From contig NZ_BSOS01000090.1 of assembly GCF_030160635.1 (NCBI RefSeq), positions 62,001-126,000 on the forward strand: a stretch of DNA of 64,000 nt, given 5' to 3'. The translations under genes and the position numbers were made by a program. Positions 39,675-47,171 of this stretch are shown here, piece by piece. Origin of the DNA: Acidocella aquatica (GTDB taxonomy: Bacteria; Pseudomonadota; Alphaproteobacteria; Acetobacterales; Acetobacteraceae). Below the pieces are notes generated by a model, which saw nothing but the letters and a program-made list of their open reading frames with translations, did no database searches and had not been told where the DNA came from. Numbering within the stretch: position 1 is the first letter of the stretch; every line of letters begins with the position of its first letter.

Positions 39675-42263
39675 ATGCCCGACTCAAGAGATTCCTTCAG
39701 CGCCGGTGAACGTTTAAGCCCCACCCGCCGAGATCCGCCACGCCAGCCGCCACGCAAGCCCTCCGCCCCGCGCGGAACCGGGCGCGGCCCGCAAAAACCC
39801 AGTCTTTTCAGCCGGATCATCCGCTTCTTCGTCACCAGCCTGTACCGTGTGGTATTCCTGGGCGCTGTTGCCGCCATTATCATCGGCGCGGGCGCCTTCC
39901 TCGTCTTCAGCGCCGGGCTACCCAGCATCGAGGCCCTGAAAACCTACACCCCGCCGCTGGAAAGCCGCGTCTATTCGGATGATTTCCACCTCGTCTCCGA
40001 ACTCGGCGGCCAGCATTGCGTCTATGTGCCCTACGACCAGATCCCGCCGCTGGTGGCGCAGGCATTCATTTCCGCCGAGGATAGGCTGTTCTGGGTGGAA
40101 CCGGGGATAAACCCCCTGGCCATGATGCGCGCCGGGCTGACCGACATTGCGCGCATGGGCAGCGGGCGCCGTCCGCAGGGGGCCTCCACCATCACCGAGC
40201 AGGTGGTGAAGAACATGCTCCTCGACAACCACATCACCTTCGGCACCAAGATCAAGGAAGTGCTGCTGGCTATGCGCGTGAGCCAGGCGATGAGCAAGCA
40301 GCAGGTCATCACGCTCTACCTCAACGAGGTTGACCTCGGCCACAACACGTTTGGCATCGCCGCCGCGGCGCAAACCTATTTCAACAAACCCCTGAGCCAG
40401 CTGGACATCGCGCAGGCCGCAACGCTGGCGGCACTGCCCAAGGCGCCGACCAATTACGATCCGTTCCTCCACCCGCAGGACGCGCTGACCCGGCGCAATT
40501 TCATCATCGGGCGCATGCTGGCCGATGGCGCCATCAGCCAGGCCCAGGCGGATGCCGCCACCGCGGAGCCGCTGCTGCCGCACGCGGGCGCCACATCCCC
40601 CGCCACCACCAGCGGCGACGGCTATTTCGCCGATGCCGTGAAGTCCGACCTCACGCAGCGTTTTGGCGCCGATGCCGTGGGCCAGGGCGGGCTGATTGTG
40701 CATACCAGCCTGGACCAGACTCTGCAGAGCGCCGCCACCGAGGCGGTGCGCAACGGGCTGGAGCGTTATGACCGCATCTATGGCGGCTGGCATGGGCTGG
40801 TCGCGCATATTGACGACGCCTCCCTGGCGGCTGACTGGCAGGCTGACCTGGCCAAGCAGGCAACCCCGCCAGGCATGCGCCACAACTGGCGGCTTGGCAT
40901 CGTGCTCGATGCGGGCGACAGCGCGGCCCGCATCGGCTTTATTGACCCACTCAGCAACGCCGCCAAAACCGGCACTCTGCCCTTGCAGAACATGCGTTGG
41001 ACCCACGCCGGCGCGGTCGCCGGCATTCTGCACCCCGGCGATATCATAATGATCTCCGGCGGTAATACCCTGTCGCTGGAGCAAATCCCCAAAATCCAGG
41101 GCGCGCTGATCTCCATGGACCCGCGCACCGGGCGCGTCCTCGCCATGGTCGGCGGCTGGAGCCATGACATCAGCCCCTTCAACCGGGTAACCCAGGCGCA
41201 GCGCCAGCCCGGCTCCTCGGTCAAACCGCTGGTCTATCTCACCGCCATGGAACAAGGCGTGCAGCCCGACGCGCCGGTCCTGGACGCCCCCTTCGTGCAG
41301 CAGATGTCCGACGGCACCACCTACCGCCCCGGCAATTATGAAGACAGTTTCCAGGGGCCGGTGCCGGTTTTCCACGCGCTGGAACAATCGCTCAACCTCG
41401 CCACCCTGCATCTGGCGCGCCAGATCGGCCTGGATAACATCGCCAACACCTTCCAGAGCTTCGGCATCATCGACCAGATGCCACCTTATTACCCCTCCGC
41501 GATCGGCGCGATTGACACCACCCTGTGGAAAATGGCCACCGCCTACGCCACGCTCGACGAATACGGCCGGCAGGTGCAACCCACGCTGATCGACAGTGTC
41601 ACCGGCCCGGACGGCAAGGTGCTTTATCAGGCGCAGAACCAGAACTGCGACAACTGCATGAACGGCGACCCCACGCAGCCGCCCATCATCGACTATTCCG
41701 GCGCACAGCTGGCTGACCCTGATTCGGTGTTTCAGATGCTCACCATGATGAAAGGCGTTGTGCTGCGCGGCACCGGCACCCCCGCCGTGGCCGGGATCAG
41801 CCAGCCGGTGGCGGGCAAAACCGGCACCACCAATAATTTCAACGACGCCTGGTTCATCGGCTTCACCCCAGGCGTGCTCACCGGCTGCTGGATCGGCTTC
41901 GACACCCCCGCAAGCCTCGGCAAGGACCAGACCGGCGGCAATGTCTGTGGCCCGATCTGGAACGAATACATGAAAGTGGCCCTGGCCAACCAACCGGACA
42001 TGGACTTCCCCGCCCCCGCCGGCATGACTCTACAGCAGGTGCCCGAACCTGACGGCACCATGGTGACCGAAGCCTTCAAACCCGGGCAGACCCCTGGCGC
42101 CCAGGCGAACGACAGCCTGCTCGGCGGCAGCCCTGGCGCGACACCTCCCGCGCCCGGAACGCCGGGGACTCCTGGAACAACTGATGCGTCCCCAGCGCCG
42201 GGGACGACCCCTCCGCCACCAACGCCATCGGCCATCGATAAATCCCTCGGCGGGCTGTATTAG
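39675..42263 (+). CDS. mrcA: Penicillin-binding protein 1A (bifunctional)
   Basis: PBP1A polymerises lipid II and cross-links peptidoglycan. The 862-residue protein has a Pro/Arg-rich cytosolic tail, one membrane anchor (about 58-80), a GT51 glycosyltransferase ('ISAEDRLFW' catalytic Glu and 'RRPQGASTITEQVVKN', about 105-290) and a transpeptidase with SxxK 'PGSSVKPLVY', 'SLNLAT' and 'VAGKTGTT' (about 460-770). The tail from residue 800 is Pro/Thr-rich, disordered. A perfect 25-bp palindrome overlaps its stop codon and should act as the transcription end or barrier. Confidence 0.96.
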   Translation: MPDSRDSFSAGERLSPTRRDPPRQPPRKPSAPRGTGRGPQKPSLFSRIIRFFVTSLYRVVFLGAVAAIIIGAGAFLVFSAGLPSIEALKTYTPPLESRVYSDDFHLVSELGGQHCVYVPYDQIPPLVAQAFISAEDRLFWVEPGINPLAMMRAGLTDIARMGSGRRPQGASTITEQVVKNMLLDNHITFGTKIKEVLLAMRVSQAMSKQQVITLYLNEVDLGHNTFGIAAAAQTYFNKPLSQLDIAQAATLAALPKAPTNYDPFLHPQDALTRRNFIIGRMLADGAISQAQADAATAEPLLPHAGATSPATTSGDGYFADAVKSDLTQRFGADAVGQGGLIVHTSLDQTLQSAATEAVRNGLERYDRIYGGWHGLVAHIDDASLAADWQADLAKQATPPGMRHNWRLGIVLDAGDSAARIGFIDPLSNAAKTGTLPLQNMRWTHAGAVAGILHPGDIIMISGGNTLSLEQIPKIQGALISMDPRTGRVLAMVGGWSHDISPFNRVTQAQRQPGSSVKPLVYLTAMEQGVQPDAPVLDAPFVQQMSDGTTYRPGNYEDSFQGPVPVFHALEQSLNLATLHLARQIGLDNIANTFQSFGIIDQMPPYYPSAIGAIDTTLWKMATAYATLDEYGRQVQPTLIDSVTGPDGKVLYQAQNQNCDNCMNGDPTQPPIIDYSGAQLADPDSVFQMLTMMKGVVLRGTGTPAVAGISQPVAGKTGTTNNFNDAWFIGFTPGVLTGCWIGFDTPASLGKDQTGGNVCGPIWNEYMKVALANQPDMDFPAPAGMTLQQVPEPDGTMVTEAFKPGQTPGAQANDSLLGGSPGATPPAPGTPGTPGTTDASPAPGTTPPPPTPSAIDKSLGGLY

Positions 42264-42313
42264 TGCGATCGTTTGAGGTTCGCTCACCTGAGCGAACCTC
42301 AAACGATCGCACT
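42262..42313. repeat. Perfect 2 x 25-bp palindrome overlapping the mrcA stop
   Basis: The left arm 42262-42286 and the right arm 42289-42313 are exact inverse complements with only CC between them. The first two bases belong to the TAG stop of mrcA. A related, decayed copy lies at 25796-25845 right after another stop codon. No T-run follows. It is either a strong hairpin terminator or a mobile REP/MITE-like element; it also insulates the ars promoter. Confidence 0.9.
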
Positions 42314-42337
42314 CTAGCGGGCGGAATTGACTGATTC

Positions 42338-42359
42338 TATAATTCCATTATTGTGGAAT
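42338..42359 (+). promoter_or_regulatory. ars promoter -10 and ArsR operator
   Basis: A perfect -10 box TATAAT (42338-42343) overlaps an inverted repeat ATTCCA-N6-TGGAAT (42342-42359) that ends one base before the arsR start codon. Binding of ArsR there would block RNA polymerase. No good -35 is visible and the leader would be only about 10 nt, with no clear Shine-Dalgarno. Confidence 0.6.
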
Positions 42360-42360
42360 C

Positions 42361-42687
42361 ATGGAAAAAGACACGGCACTTGCCGCCCTTGGCGCATTGG
42401 CACAAGGCGCGCGGCTCGACATTTTCCGCCTGCTCGTCCAGGCCGGCAGTGATGGCCTGCCTGCCGGGCAGATCGCCGGGCGCCTCGGCCTGCCCGCCAA
42501 CACACTCTCCTTCCACCTCAACCAATTGCGTCATGCCGGGCTGATCAGCTTCCGGCGCGAAAGCCGTTCATTGATATACGCCGCTGAATACAGTGCCATG
42601 AACGCCCTGCTCGCCTACCTCACGGAAAACTGTTGCCAGGGCAATCCTGGCGCGTGCCTCCCGCCCAAGGAAATGAACCATGACTGA
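42361..42687 (+). CDS. arsR: ArsR-family arsenite-responsive repressor
   Basis: A 108-residue winged-helix repressor of the ars operon. HTH 'IAGRLGLPANTLSFHLNQL' and wing 'GLISFRRESRSLIYAAE' are typical. The classical ELCVCDL metal motif is absent ('GLPAGQIA' instead), but the C-terminus has Cys91, Cys92 and Cys99 in 'ENCCQGNPGAC'. This is the same CC...C tail that binds As(III) in Acidithiobacillus ferrooxidans ArsR, so arsenite sensing at the tail is expected. ATG directly follows an inverted repeat operator. It overlaps the next gene by 8 nt. Confidence 0.93.
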   Translation: MEKDTALAALGALAQGARLDIFRLLVQAGSDGLPAGQIAGRLGLPANTLSFHLNQLRHAGLISFRRESRSLIYAAEYSAMNALLAYLTENCCQGNPGACLPPKEMNHD

Positions 42688-43207
42688 ACGCGCCTACAAC
42701 GTGATGTTCCTCTGCACCGGCAACACCGCCCGTTCGATCCTCGCGGAATCAATCCTGCGCAAGGAGGGCGCCGGGCATTTCCATGCGTATTCAGCCGGCA
42801 GCCACCCCAAGGGCACAGTCAATCCCTTTGCGCTTAAAGTGCTGGAAAGCTTCGGCTACCCCACCACCGGCCTGCGTTCAAAAAGCTGGGACGAATTCTC
42901 CGCCCCCGGTGCCCCTGCAATGGATTTCATCTTCACCGTCTGCGACAACGCCGCCGGCGAGCTTTGCCCGATCTGGCCCGGCCACCCGATAACCGCGCAT
43001 TGGGGGATCGACGACCCAGCCGCCGTCACCGGCAATGACATTCAGATCGAAAAAGCCTTCGTGGAGGCCTTCAAATACCTGAAAAACCGCATCGGCTTGT
43101 TCCTGAGCCTGCCGCTGGCCAGCGTCGACAAGATGGCGCTGGGCACCAGGCTGCATGAAATCGGCCAAACCCCTGGCGCTTCATCCCATTCTCCCGGAGC
43201 TAAATAA
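42680..43207 (+). CDS. Low-molecular-weight phosphatase-type arsenate reductase
   Basis: A 175-residue protein of the LMW-PTP/ArsC fold. The P-loop 'MFLCTGNTARSILAES' (C-x5-R) holds the catalytic Cys; 'FIFTVCDNAAGELCPIWPG' supplies further Cys seen in thioredoxin-type ArsC enzymes. It would reduce arsenate to arsenite using a Cys cascade. It overlaps arsR by 8 nt and the next gene by 1 nt. Its strong position in the ars operon supports arsenate rather than protein phosphatase activity. Confidence 0.9.
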   Translation: MTERAYNVMFLCTGNTARSILAESILRKEGAGHFHAYSAGSHPKGTVNPFALKVLESFGYPTTGLRSKSWDEFSAPGAPAMDFIFTVCDNAAGELCPIWPGHPITAHWGIDDPAAVTGNDIQIEKAFVEAFKYLKNRIGLFLSLPLASVDKMALGTRLHEIGQTPGASSHSPGAK

Positions 43208-43638
43208 TGTCTGAACAGAGCGTCACCATCTATCATAACCCCGCCTGCGGCACCTCACGCAACACGCTGGCGATGATCCGCAACGCCGGGATCGAACCCG
43301 TCGTGATCGAATATCTCAAGACCCCGCCCAGCCGCGCCGAACTGACGGTGCTGGCCAAACAGGCGGGTGGTGCGCGCGCGCTGCTGCGCGAGAAGGAAAA
43401 GCTCGCCGCCGAACTCGGCCTCAACGCCGATGTGCCGGACGAGACCATTCTCGACGCCATCGCCGCCCACCCACTCCTGCTCAACCGCCCCGTGGTGGTG
43501 ACGCCCAAAGGCACCAAAAGCTGCCGCCCCTCAGAGGCCGTGCTGGATCTGCTGCCCGAACCGCAGCGCGGCGCCTTCACCAAGGAAGACGGCGAGGCCG
43601 TGGTCGACGCCGCCGGCCACCGCATCGTGAAGGGCTGA
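43207..43638 (+). CDS. arsC: Glutaredoxin-dependent arsenate reductase
   Basis: A 143-residue ArsC of the plasmid R773 type, unrelated in fold to the preceding gene. The N-terminal 'TIYHNPACGTSRNTLAMI' carries the catalytic Cys; 'LLLNRPVVVTPKGTKSCRPSE' gives the basic triad region. It reduces arsenate with glutathione/glutaredoxin. Start ATG 43207 overlaps the upstream TAA by one base. Two different arsenate reductases in one operon suggest robust or condition-specific arsenate reduction. Confidence 0.95.
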   Translation: MSEQSVTIYHNPACGTSRNTLAMIRNAGIEPVVIEYLKTPPSRAELTVLAKQAGGARALLREKEKLAAELGLNADVPDETILDAIAAHPLLLNRPVVVTPKGTKSCRPSEAVLDLLPEPQRGAFTKEDGEAVVDAAGHRIVKG

Positions 43639-43642
43639 AATC

Positions 43643-44665
43643 ATGGGCTTTTTCGAACGCTACCTCACCCTCTGGGTCGGCCTGTGCATCGTCGCGGGCA
43701 TCATTCTCGGCCAGTTGTTCTCCGGCGTTTTCGAGAGTCTCGGCGCCGCCACCCTGGCGCATGTGAACCTGCCCGTTGCTCTGCTGGTCTGGCTCATGGT
43801 CATCCCCATGCTGCTGAAAATCGACTTCGCCGCGCTCGGCGAGGTCGGCAAACACTGGCGCGGCATTGCCACCACCCTTGGCATCAACTGGCTGGTGAAA
43901 CCTTTCTCCATGGCGCTGCTCGCCGCGATTTTCATCGGCCATCTTTTCCGCCCATGGCTCCCGGCCGACCAGATCAACTCCTACATCGCCGGGCTGATCC
44001 TGCTCGCCGCCGCACCCTGCACCGCCATGGTCTTCGTCTGGTCCAATCTGGTCGAGGGTGAGCCGCATTTCACCCTTTCGCAGGTGGCGCTCAACGACGC
44101 CATCATGGTCATCGCCTTCGCCCCGATCGTGGCGCTGCTGCTTGGCATCTCCTCCATCACCGTGCCATGGAGCACGCTGCTGCTCTCGGTCGTGCTCTAT
44201 ATCGTGGTGCCGGTAGCCATTGCGCAGCTCTGGCGCCGCAGCCTGATCCTGCGAGGCGGCGAGGATGCGCTTGCCCGCACCCTGCACCGCCTCGCCCCGC
44301 TCTCGCTCTCTGCTCTCCTGCTCACTTTGGTGTTACTTTTCGGTTTGCAAGGCCAGGAAATTGTCCGTCAGCCAACAATTATCGCGCTGTTGGCGGTGCC
44401 GATCATCATCCAGGTCTACTTCAACGCTGGCCTGGCCTACTGGCTCAACCGCCAGCTTGGAGTCGCCTGGTGTGTCGCAGGCCCCTCCGCCCTCATCGGC
44501 GCCAGCAACTTTTTCGAACTCGCCGTCGCCACCGCCATCGTCCTCTTCGGCTTCCAGTCCGGCGCCGCCCTGGCCACCGTGGTCGGCGTGCTGGTCGAAG
44601 TGCCTGTCATGCTCACCGTCGTCTCCCTCGTCCGCCGTTCGCGCGGATGGTATGAGCGGACATGA
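43643..44665 (+). CDS. acr3: ACR3-family arsenite efflux permease
   Basis: Exports arsenite across the inner membrane using proton motive force. The 340-residue protein has ten helices; helix 4 contains the essential Cys in 'LAAAPCTAMVFVWSNL', with 'IPMLLKIDF' in helix 2 and 'GPSALIGASNFFELAVATAI' in helix 9, all ACR3 hallmarks. No arsA is present, so it works as a secondary carrier. It starts 4 nt after arsC and overlaps tag by 4 nt. Confidence 0.95.
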   Translation: MGFFERYLTLWVGLCIVAGIILGQLFSGVFESLGAATLAHVNLPVALLVWLMVIPMLLKIDFAALGEVGKHWRGIATTLGINWLVKPFSMALLAAIFIGHLFRPWLPADQINSYIAGLILLAAAPCTAMVFVWSNLVEGEPHFTLSQVALNDAIMVIAFAPIVALLLGISSITVPWSTLLLSVVLYIVVPVAIAQLWRRSLILRGGEDALARTLHRLAPLSLSALLLTLVLLFGLQGQEIVRQPTIIALLAVPIIIQVYFNAGLAYWLNRQLGVAWCVAGPSALIGASNFFELAVATAIVLFGFQSGAALATVVGVLVEVPVMLTVVSLVRRSRGWYERT

Positions 44666-45219
44666 CCGCAAAAACCCGTTGCGCCTGGGCCGAGAGCGAC
44701 CCCATTATGCGCGCCTACCACGACCACGAATGGGGCAACCCCCTGCGTGACAGCCGCGCCCTCTGGGAACTCCTCATGCTCGAAGGCTTCCAGGCCGGCC
44801 TCTCCTGGCGCACCATCCTGCACCGCCGCGACACTTTCCGCACCGCCTTCGCCCATTTCGACCCCGAGATCGTCGCTCGCTTCACCCCGGCTGATGTCGA
44901 GCGCCTGATGGCCGACCCCGGCATCATCCGCGCCCGCGCCAAAATCCTCGCCACCATCGGCGGCGCGCAAGCCTATCTCACCATGCGCGACGCAGGTGAA
45001 GATTTCGCGTCCTTCGCCTGGAGTTTCACCGGCGGCATCCCCCTGCAAGGCGACGGCAAAACAATGCCCGTCAGCACACCCCTCTCCGAACAAATTTCCA
45101 AGGCCCTCAAACAACGCGGCTTCAAATTCGTTGGCCCCGTTATCGTCTACGCCTGGATGCAGGCCGCCGGCCTGGTCAACGACCACGCGGCGGCGTGCTT
45201 CTGCCGGTCCAAGGGTTAA
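44662..45219 (+). CDS. tag: DNA-3-methyladenine glycosylase I
   Basis: Tag removes 3-methyladenine from alkylated DNA. The 185-residue HhH-type enzyme shows 'TRCAWAESDPIMRAYHDHEWG' (Zn Cys and His), the catalytic-pocket 'LMLEGFQAGLSWRTIL' and the C-terminal zinc ligands in 'NDHAAACFC'. It overlaps the acr3 stop by 4 nt (ATGA) and so is translated with the arsenic operon, an uncommon partnership. It is only 7 nt from the convergent small membrane protein gene. Confidence 0.95.
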   Translation: MTAKTRCAWAESDPIMRAYHDHEWGNPLRDSRALWELLMLEGFQAGLSWRTILHRRDTFRTAFAHFDPEIVARFTPADVERLMADPGIIRARAKILATIGGAQAYLTMRDAGEDFASFAWSFTGGIPLQGDGKTMPVSTPLSEQISKALKQRGFKFVGPVIVYAWMQAAGLVNDHAAACFCRSKG

Positions 45220-45226
45220 CGCCTCA

Positions 45227-45421
45227 TCAAAACCCCGAAGCACTGGCGTACCGCCGGTCATATAAAAACCGCCCCCCTGCCGTGGCCCGCGGCGGCGCCA
45301 TGGTCCGGCTGCTCATGGCCATTTGCCGGGCGGCACTCACAATCTCGCACACCTGCGCCACGCAAACCAGAAACATACAAGCGCAGCCCACCATCGACGC
45401 CAATCCGATCACGATATTCAT
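45227..45421 (-). CDS. Small single-span membrane protein, unknown
   Basis: A 64-residue protein: one hydrophobic helix (residues 1-30, containing Cys in 'GCACMFLVCVAQVCE') and a polar, Arg-rich tail. ATG 45421 is used because GGGGAG lies 6 nt upstream; ATG 45427 abuts that Shine-Dalgarno. It begins 22 nt after the radical SAM gene stop on the same strand and may share its transcript. I do not recognise the family; it could be spurious. Confidence 0.45.
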   Translation of the reverse strand: MNIVIGLASMVGCACMFLVCVAQVCEIVSAARQMAMSSRTMAPPRATAGGRFLYDRRYASASGF

Positions 45422-45443
45422 ATCCATCTCCCCTTTTTATTTT

Positions 45444-46550
45444 CTAAAACAGACTCATCTGCGCCACCGCCGCCCTTGCCGCAGGCGCCGCGAACTGCCC
45501 ACAATCCAGCGGCGCGCGCTCCTGGTTCAGTTGCAGTTGCCGCACCACCCGCTCCATCCTCTGCCCCAGCAGCGCCGCATACGGTCCGCTCCCCTGAAAA
45601 CGCGTGTGAAAATTCGGGTCATTCAACGCTCCGGCCCGGCTCTGACGGATAAGGCTCAGCACATGCCCCGCCCGCTCGGGCAGATGTTTGTTCAGCCAGT
45701 CTGAGAACAAATCCCCCAACTCATGCGGCAGCCGCAATAAAATCGTATGCGCGCTCAGCGCCCCGGCCTTCGCCGCCGCTTCCACGATGCTCTCCAACTC
45801 CGCATCGTTCAGCCCCGGGATCATCGGCGAAGCCAGCACACCCACCGCAATCCCCGCCTCCGCCAGCCCGGCGATCACCGCCAGCCGCCGCGCGGGCGAG
45901 GCCGCGCGCGGTTCCATGGCGCGCGCCAGCACTGGGTCCAGCGTGGTGATGGAAACATGCACCTGCGCCAGATTTTTCGCCGCCATACGGCTTAGAATAT
46001 CCACATCCCGCAACACGCCCGCTGATTTGGTAACGATGCTTACCGGGTGGTTGAACCGCTCCAGCACCTCCAGCAGGCTGCGCGTGATACTGAGCGTGCG
46101 CTCCACCGGCTGATACGGGTCGGTGTTCGACCCCAGCACAATCGTCCCCACTTTATATCCCGGCTTTGAGAGTTCCTTCTCCAGCAGCCGCGCCGCCTCC
46201 GGCTTGAAGACAATCTGCGTCTCGAAATCCAGCCCGGCGGAGTATCCCAGATACGCATGGCTCGGCCGGGCGAAACAATAGATGCACCCGTGCTCGCAGC
46301 CTCGATACGGATTGACGCTGCGCTCGAAGTTCAAATCCGGACTGTCATTGCGCGCGATGATGCTTTTCGCCGCATCGCGGATCAGCGTGGTCCGCGGCCG
46401 GCTCACCTCCTCGGGTAAATCCCAGCCGTCATCAAAAGCCTCCACCCGCGCGCGCTCAAACCGGTTCGGCGGATTGCGCGCCGTGCCCCGGCCTTTCCAA
46501 ACGCCGTGCTTAATATCCTGATTGATCTGTAGCCGGGAAACTGCCACCAT
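45444..46550 (-). CDS. PA0069-family radical SAM protein (spore photoproduct lyase-like)
   Basis: A 368-residue radical SAM enzyme related to spore photoproduct lyase and Rv2578c. The cluster motif is 'GCEHGCIYCFARPSHAYLG' (CxxxCxxC); other blocks are 'GTIVLGSNTDPYQPVER', 'VTKSAGVLRDVDIL' and 'LRLPHELGDLFSDWL', matching the PA0069 family. The substrate is not known, but a DNA repair role is the usual guess. ATG 46550 has GGAG 7 nt upstream; upstream in-frame ATGs exist. Two perfect SOS boxes (46551-46565 and 46602-46616) in its 76-bp promoter region suggest LexA control. Confidence 0.92.
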   Translation of the reverse strand: MVAVSRLQINQDIKHGVWKGRGTARNPPNRFERARVEAFDDGWDLPEEVSRPRTTLIRDAAKSIIARNDSPDLNFERSVNPYRGCEHGCIYCFARPSHAYLGYSAGLDFETQIVFKPEAARLLEKELSKPGYKVGTIVLGSNTDPYQPVERTLSITRSLLEVLERFNHPVSIVTKSAGVLRDVDILSRMAAKNLAQVHVSITTLDPVLARAMEPRAASPARRLAVIAGLAEAGIAVGVLASPMIPGLNDAELESIVEAAAKAGALSAHTILLRLPHELGDLFSDWLNKHLPERAGHVLSLIRQSRAGALNDPNFHTRFQGSGPYAALLGQRMERVVRQLQLNQERAPLDCGQFAAPAARAAVAQMSLF

Positions 46551-46565
46551 GTTCCTGCTCCGTTC
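46551..46565 (-). promoter_or_regulatory. LexA/SOS box 1 (alphaproteobacterial)
   Basis: GTTC-CTGCTCC-GTTC matches the alphaproteobacterial LexA consensus GTTC-N7-GTTC exactly. It lies immediately before the radical SAM start codon, covering its ribosome-binding region, in plus-strand orientation. On that strand it reads toward the moaB gene. Confidence 0.7.
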
Positions 46566-46601
46566 TGGTGGCATTAAGTCATTCCACCCCCGGCAAGTCA
46601 A

Positions 46602-46616
46602 GAACAAAATAAGAAC
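46602..46616 (-). promoter_or_regulatory. LexA/SOS box 2 (alphaproteobacterial)
   Basis: On the minus strand GTTC-TTATTTT-GTTC, an exact match to GTTC-N7-GTTC, 52-66 nt upstream of the radical SAM start codon where the promoter must be. The A/T-rich core is typical of functional sites. Confidence 0.8.
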
Positions 46617-46626
46617 ATCAGCCTTT

Positions 46627-47166
46627 TCAGCCGGTCAGATGTTCCTTGAGCCGCGGCATCAGCTCAACCAGATTGCAAGGCCGGTGGCGCGAATCGAGCT
46701 GGTAGCGCAAAATATCGTCCCAGCCATCCTTCACGGCCCCCGTGCTGCCCGGCAACGCGAACAGATAAGTGCCATTGGCCACCCCGCCCAGCGCCCGCGA
46801 CTGCATCGTCGAGGTGCCGATTTTCTGGTAGGAAAGCATCCGGAACAGCTCGCCGAACCCCTCGATGGTCTTCTCCAGCACCCGCGCAAACGCCTCGGGC
46901 GTCACATCCCGCCCGGTTATGCCGGTGCCCCCCGTGGTAATCACCACGTCTATATGCGGATCGGCGATCCAACCGCGCAGCCTCGCCTCGATCGCATCAG
47001 CCTCATCACGAATAATCGCCCGGGCGGCAACCACATGCCCGGCCGCGGCAATGCGAGCCGCCAGCGTGTCGCCCGAGGTGTCGTTTTCAGCGTTGCGCGT
47101 GTCCGAGATCGTCGCCACCGCGATGTGCACCGGGAGAAAAACCCTCGCCTCGTCAATCCGGTGCAT
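46627..47166 (-). CDS. moaB: Molybdenum cofactor biosynthesis protein MoaB
   Basis: A 179-residue MogA/MoaB-fold protein that adenylylates molybdopterin before Mo insertion. Key blocks are 'ISDTRNAENDTSGDTL', 'VVITTGGTGITGRDVTPEA' and 'TYLFALPGSTGAVKDGWDDIL'. It lies 6 nt downstream of the lytic transglycosylase gene in the same direction. Mo cofactor is needed by the SUOX-family enzyme at 24.4 kb and by other enzymes. The small intergenic space after it holds the SOS boxes. Confidence 0.94.
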   Translation of the reverse strand: MHRIDEARVFLPVHIAVATISDTRNAENDTSGDTLAARIAAAGHVVAARAIIRDEADAIEARLRGWIADPHIDVVITTGGTGITGRDVTPEAFARVLEKTIEGFGELFRMLSYQKIGTSTMQSRALGGVANGTYLFALPGSTGAVKDGWDDILRYQLDSRHRPCNLVELMPRLKEHLTG

Positions 47167-47171
47167 CAGGC

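Noticed and set aside
39918-41993. 691-residue open frame antisense to mrcA
   Set aside because: Low-complexity composition, no motif, and the plus strand encodes a complete PBP1A.
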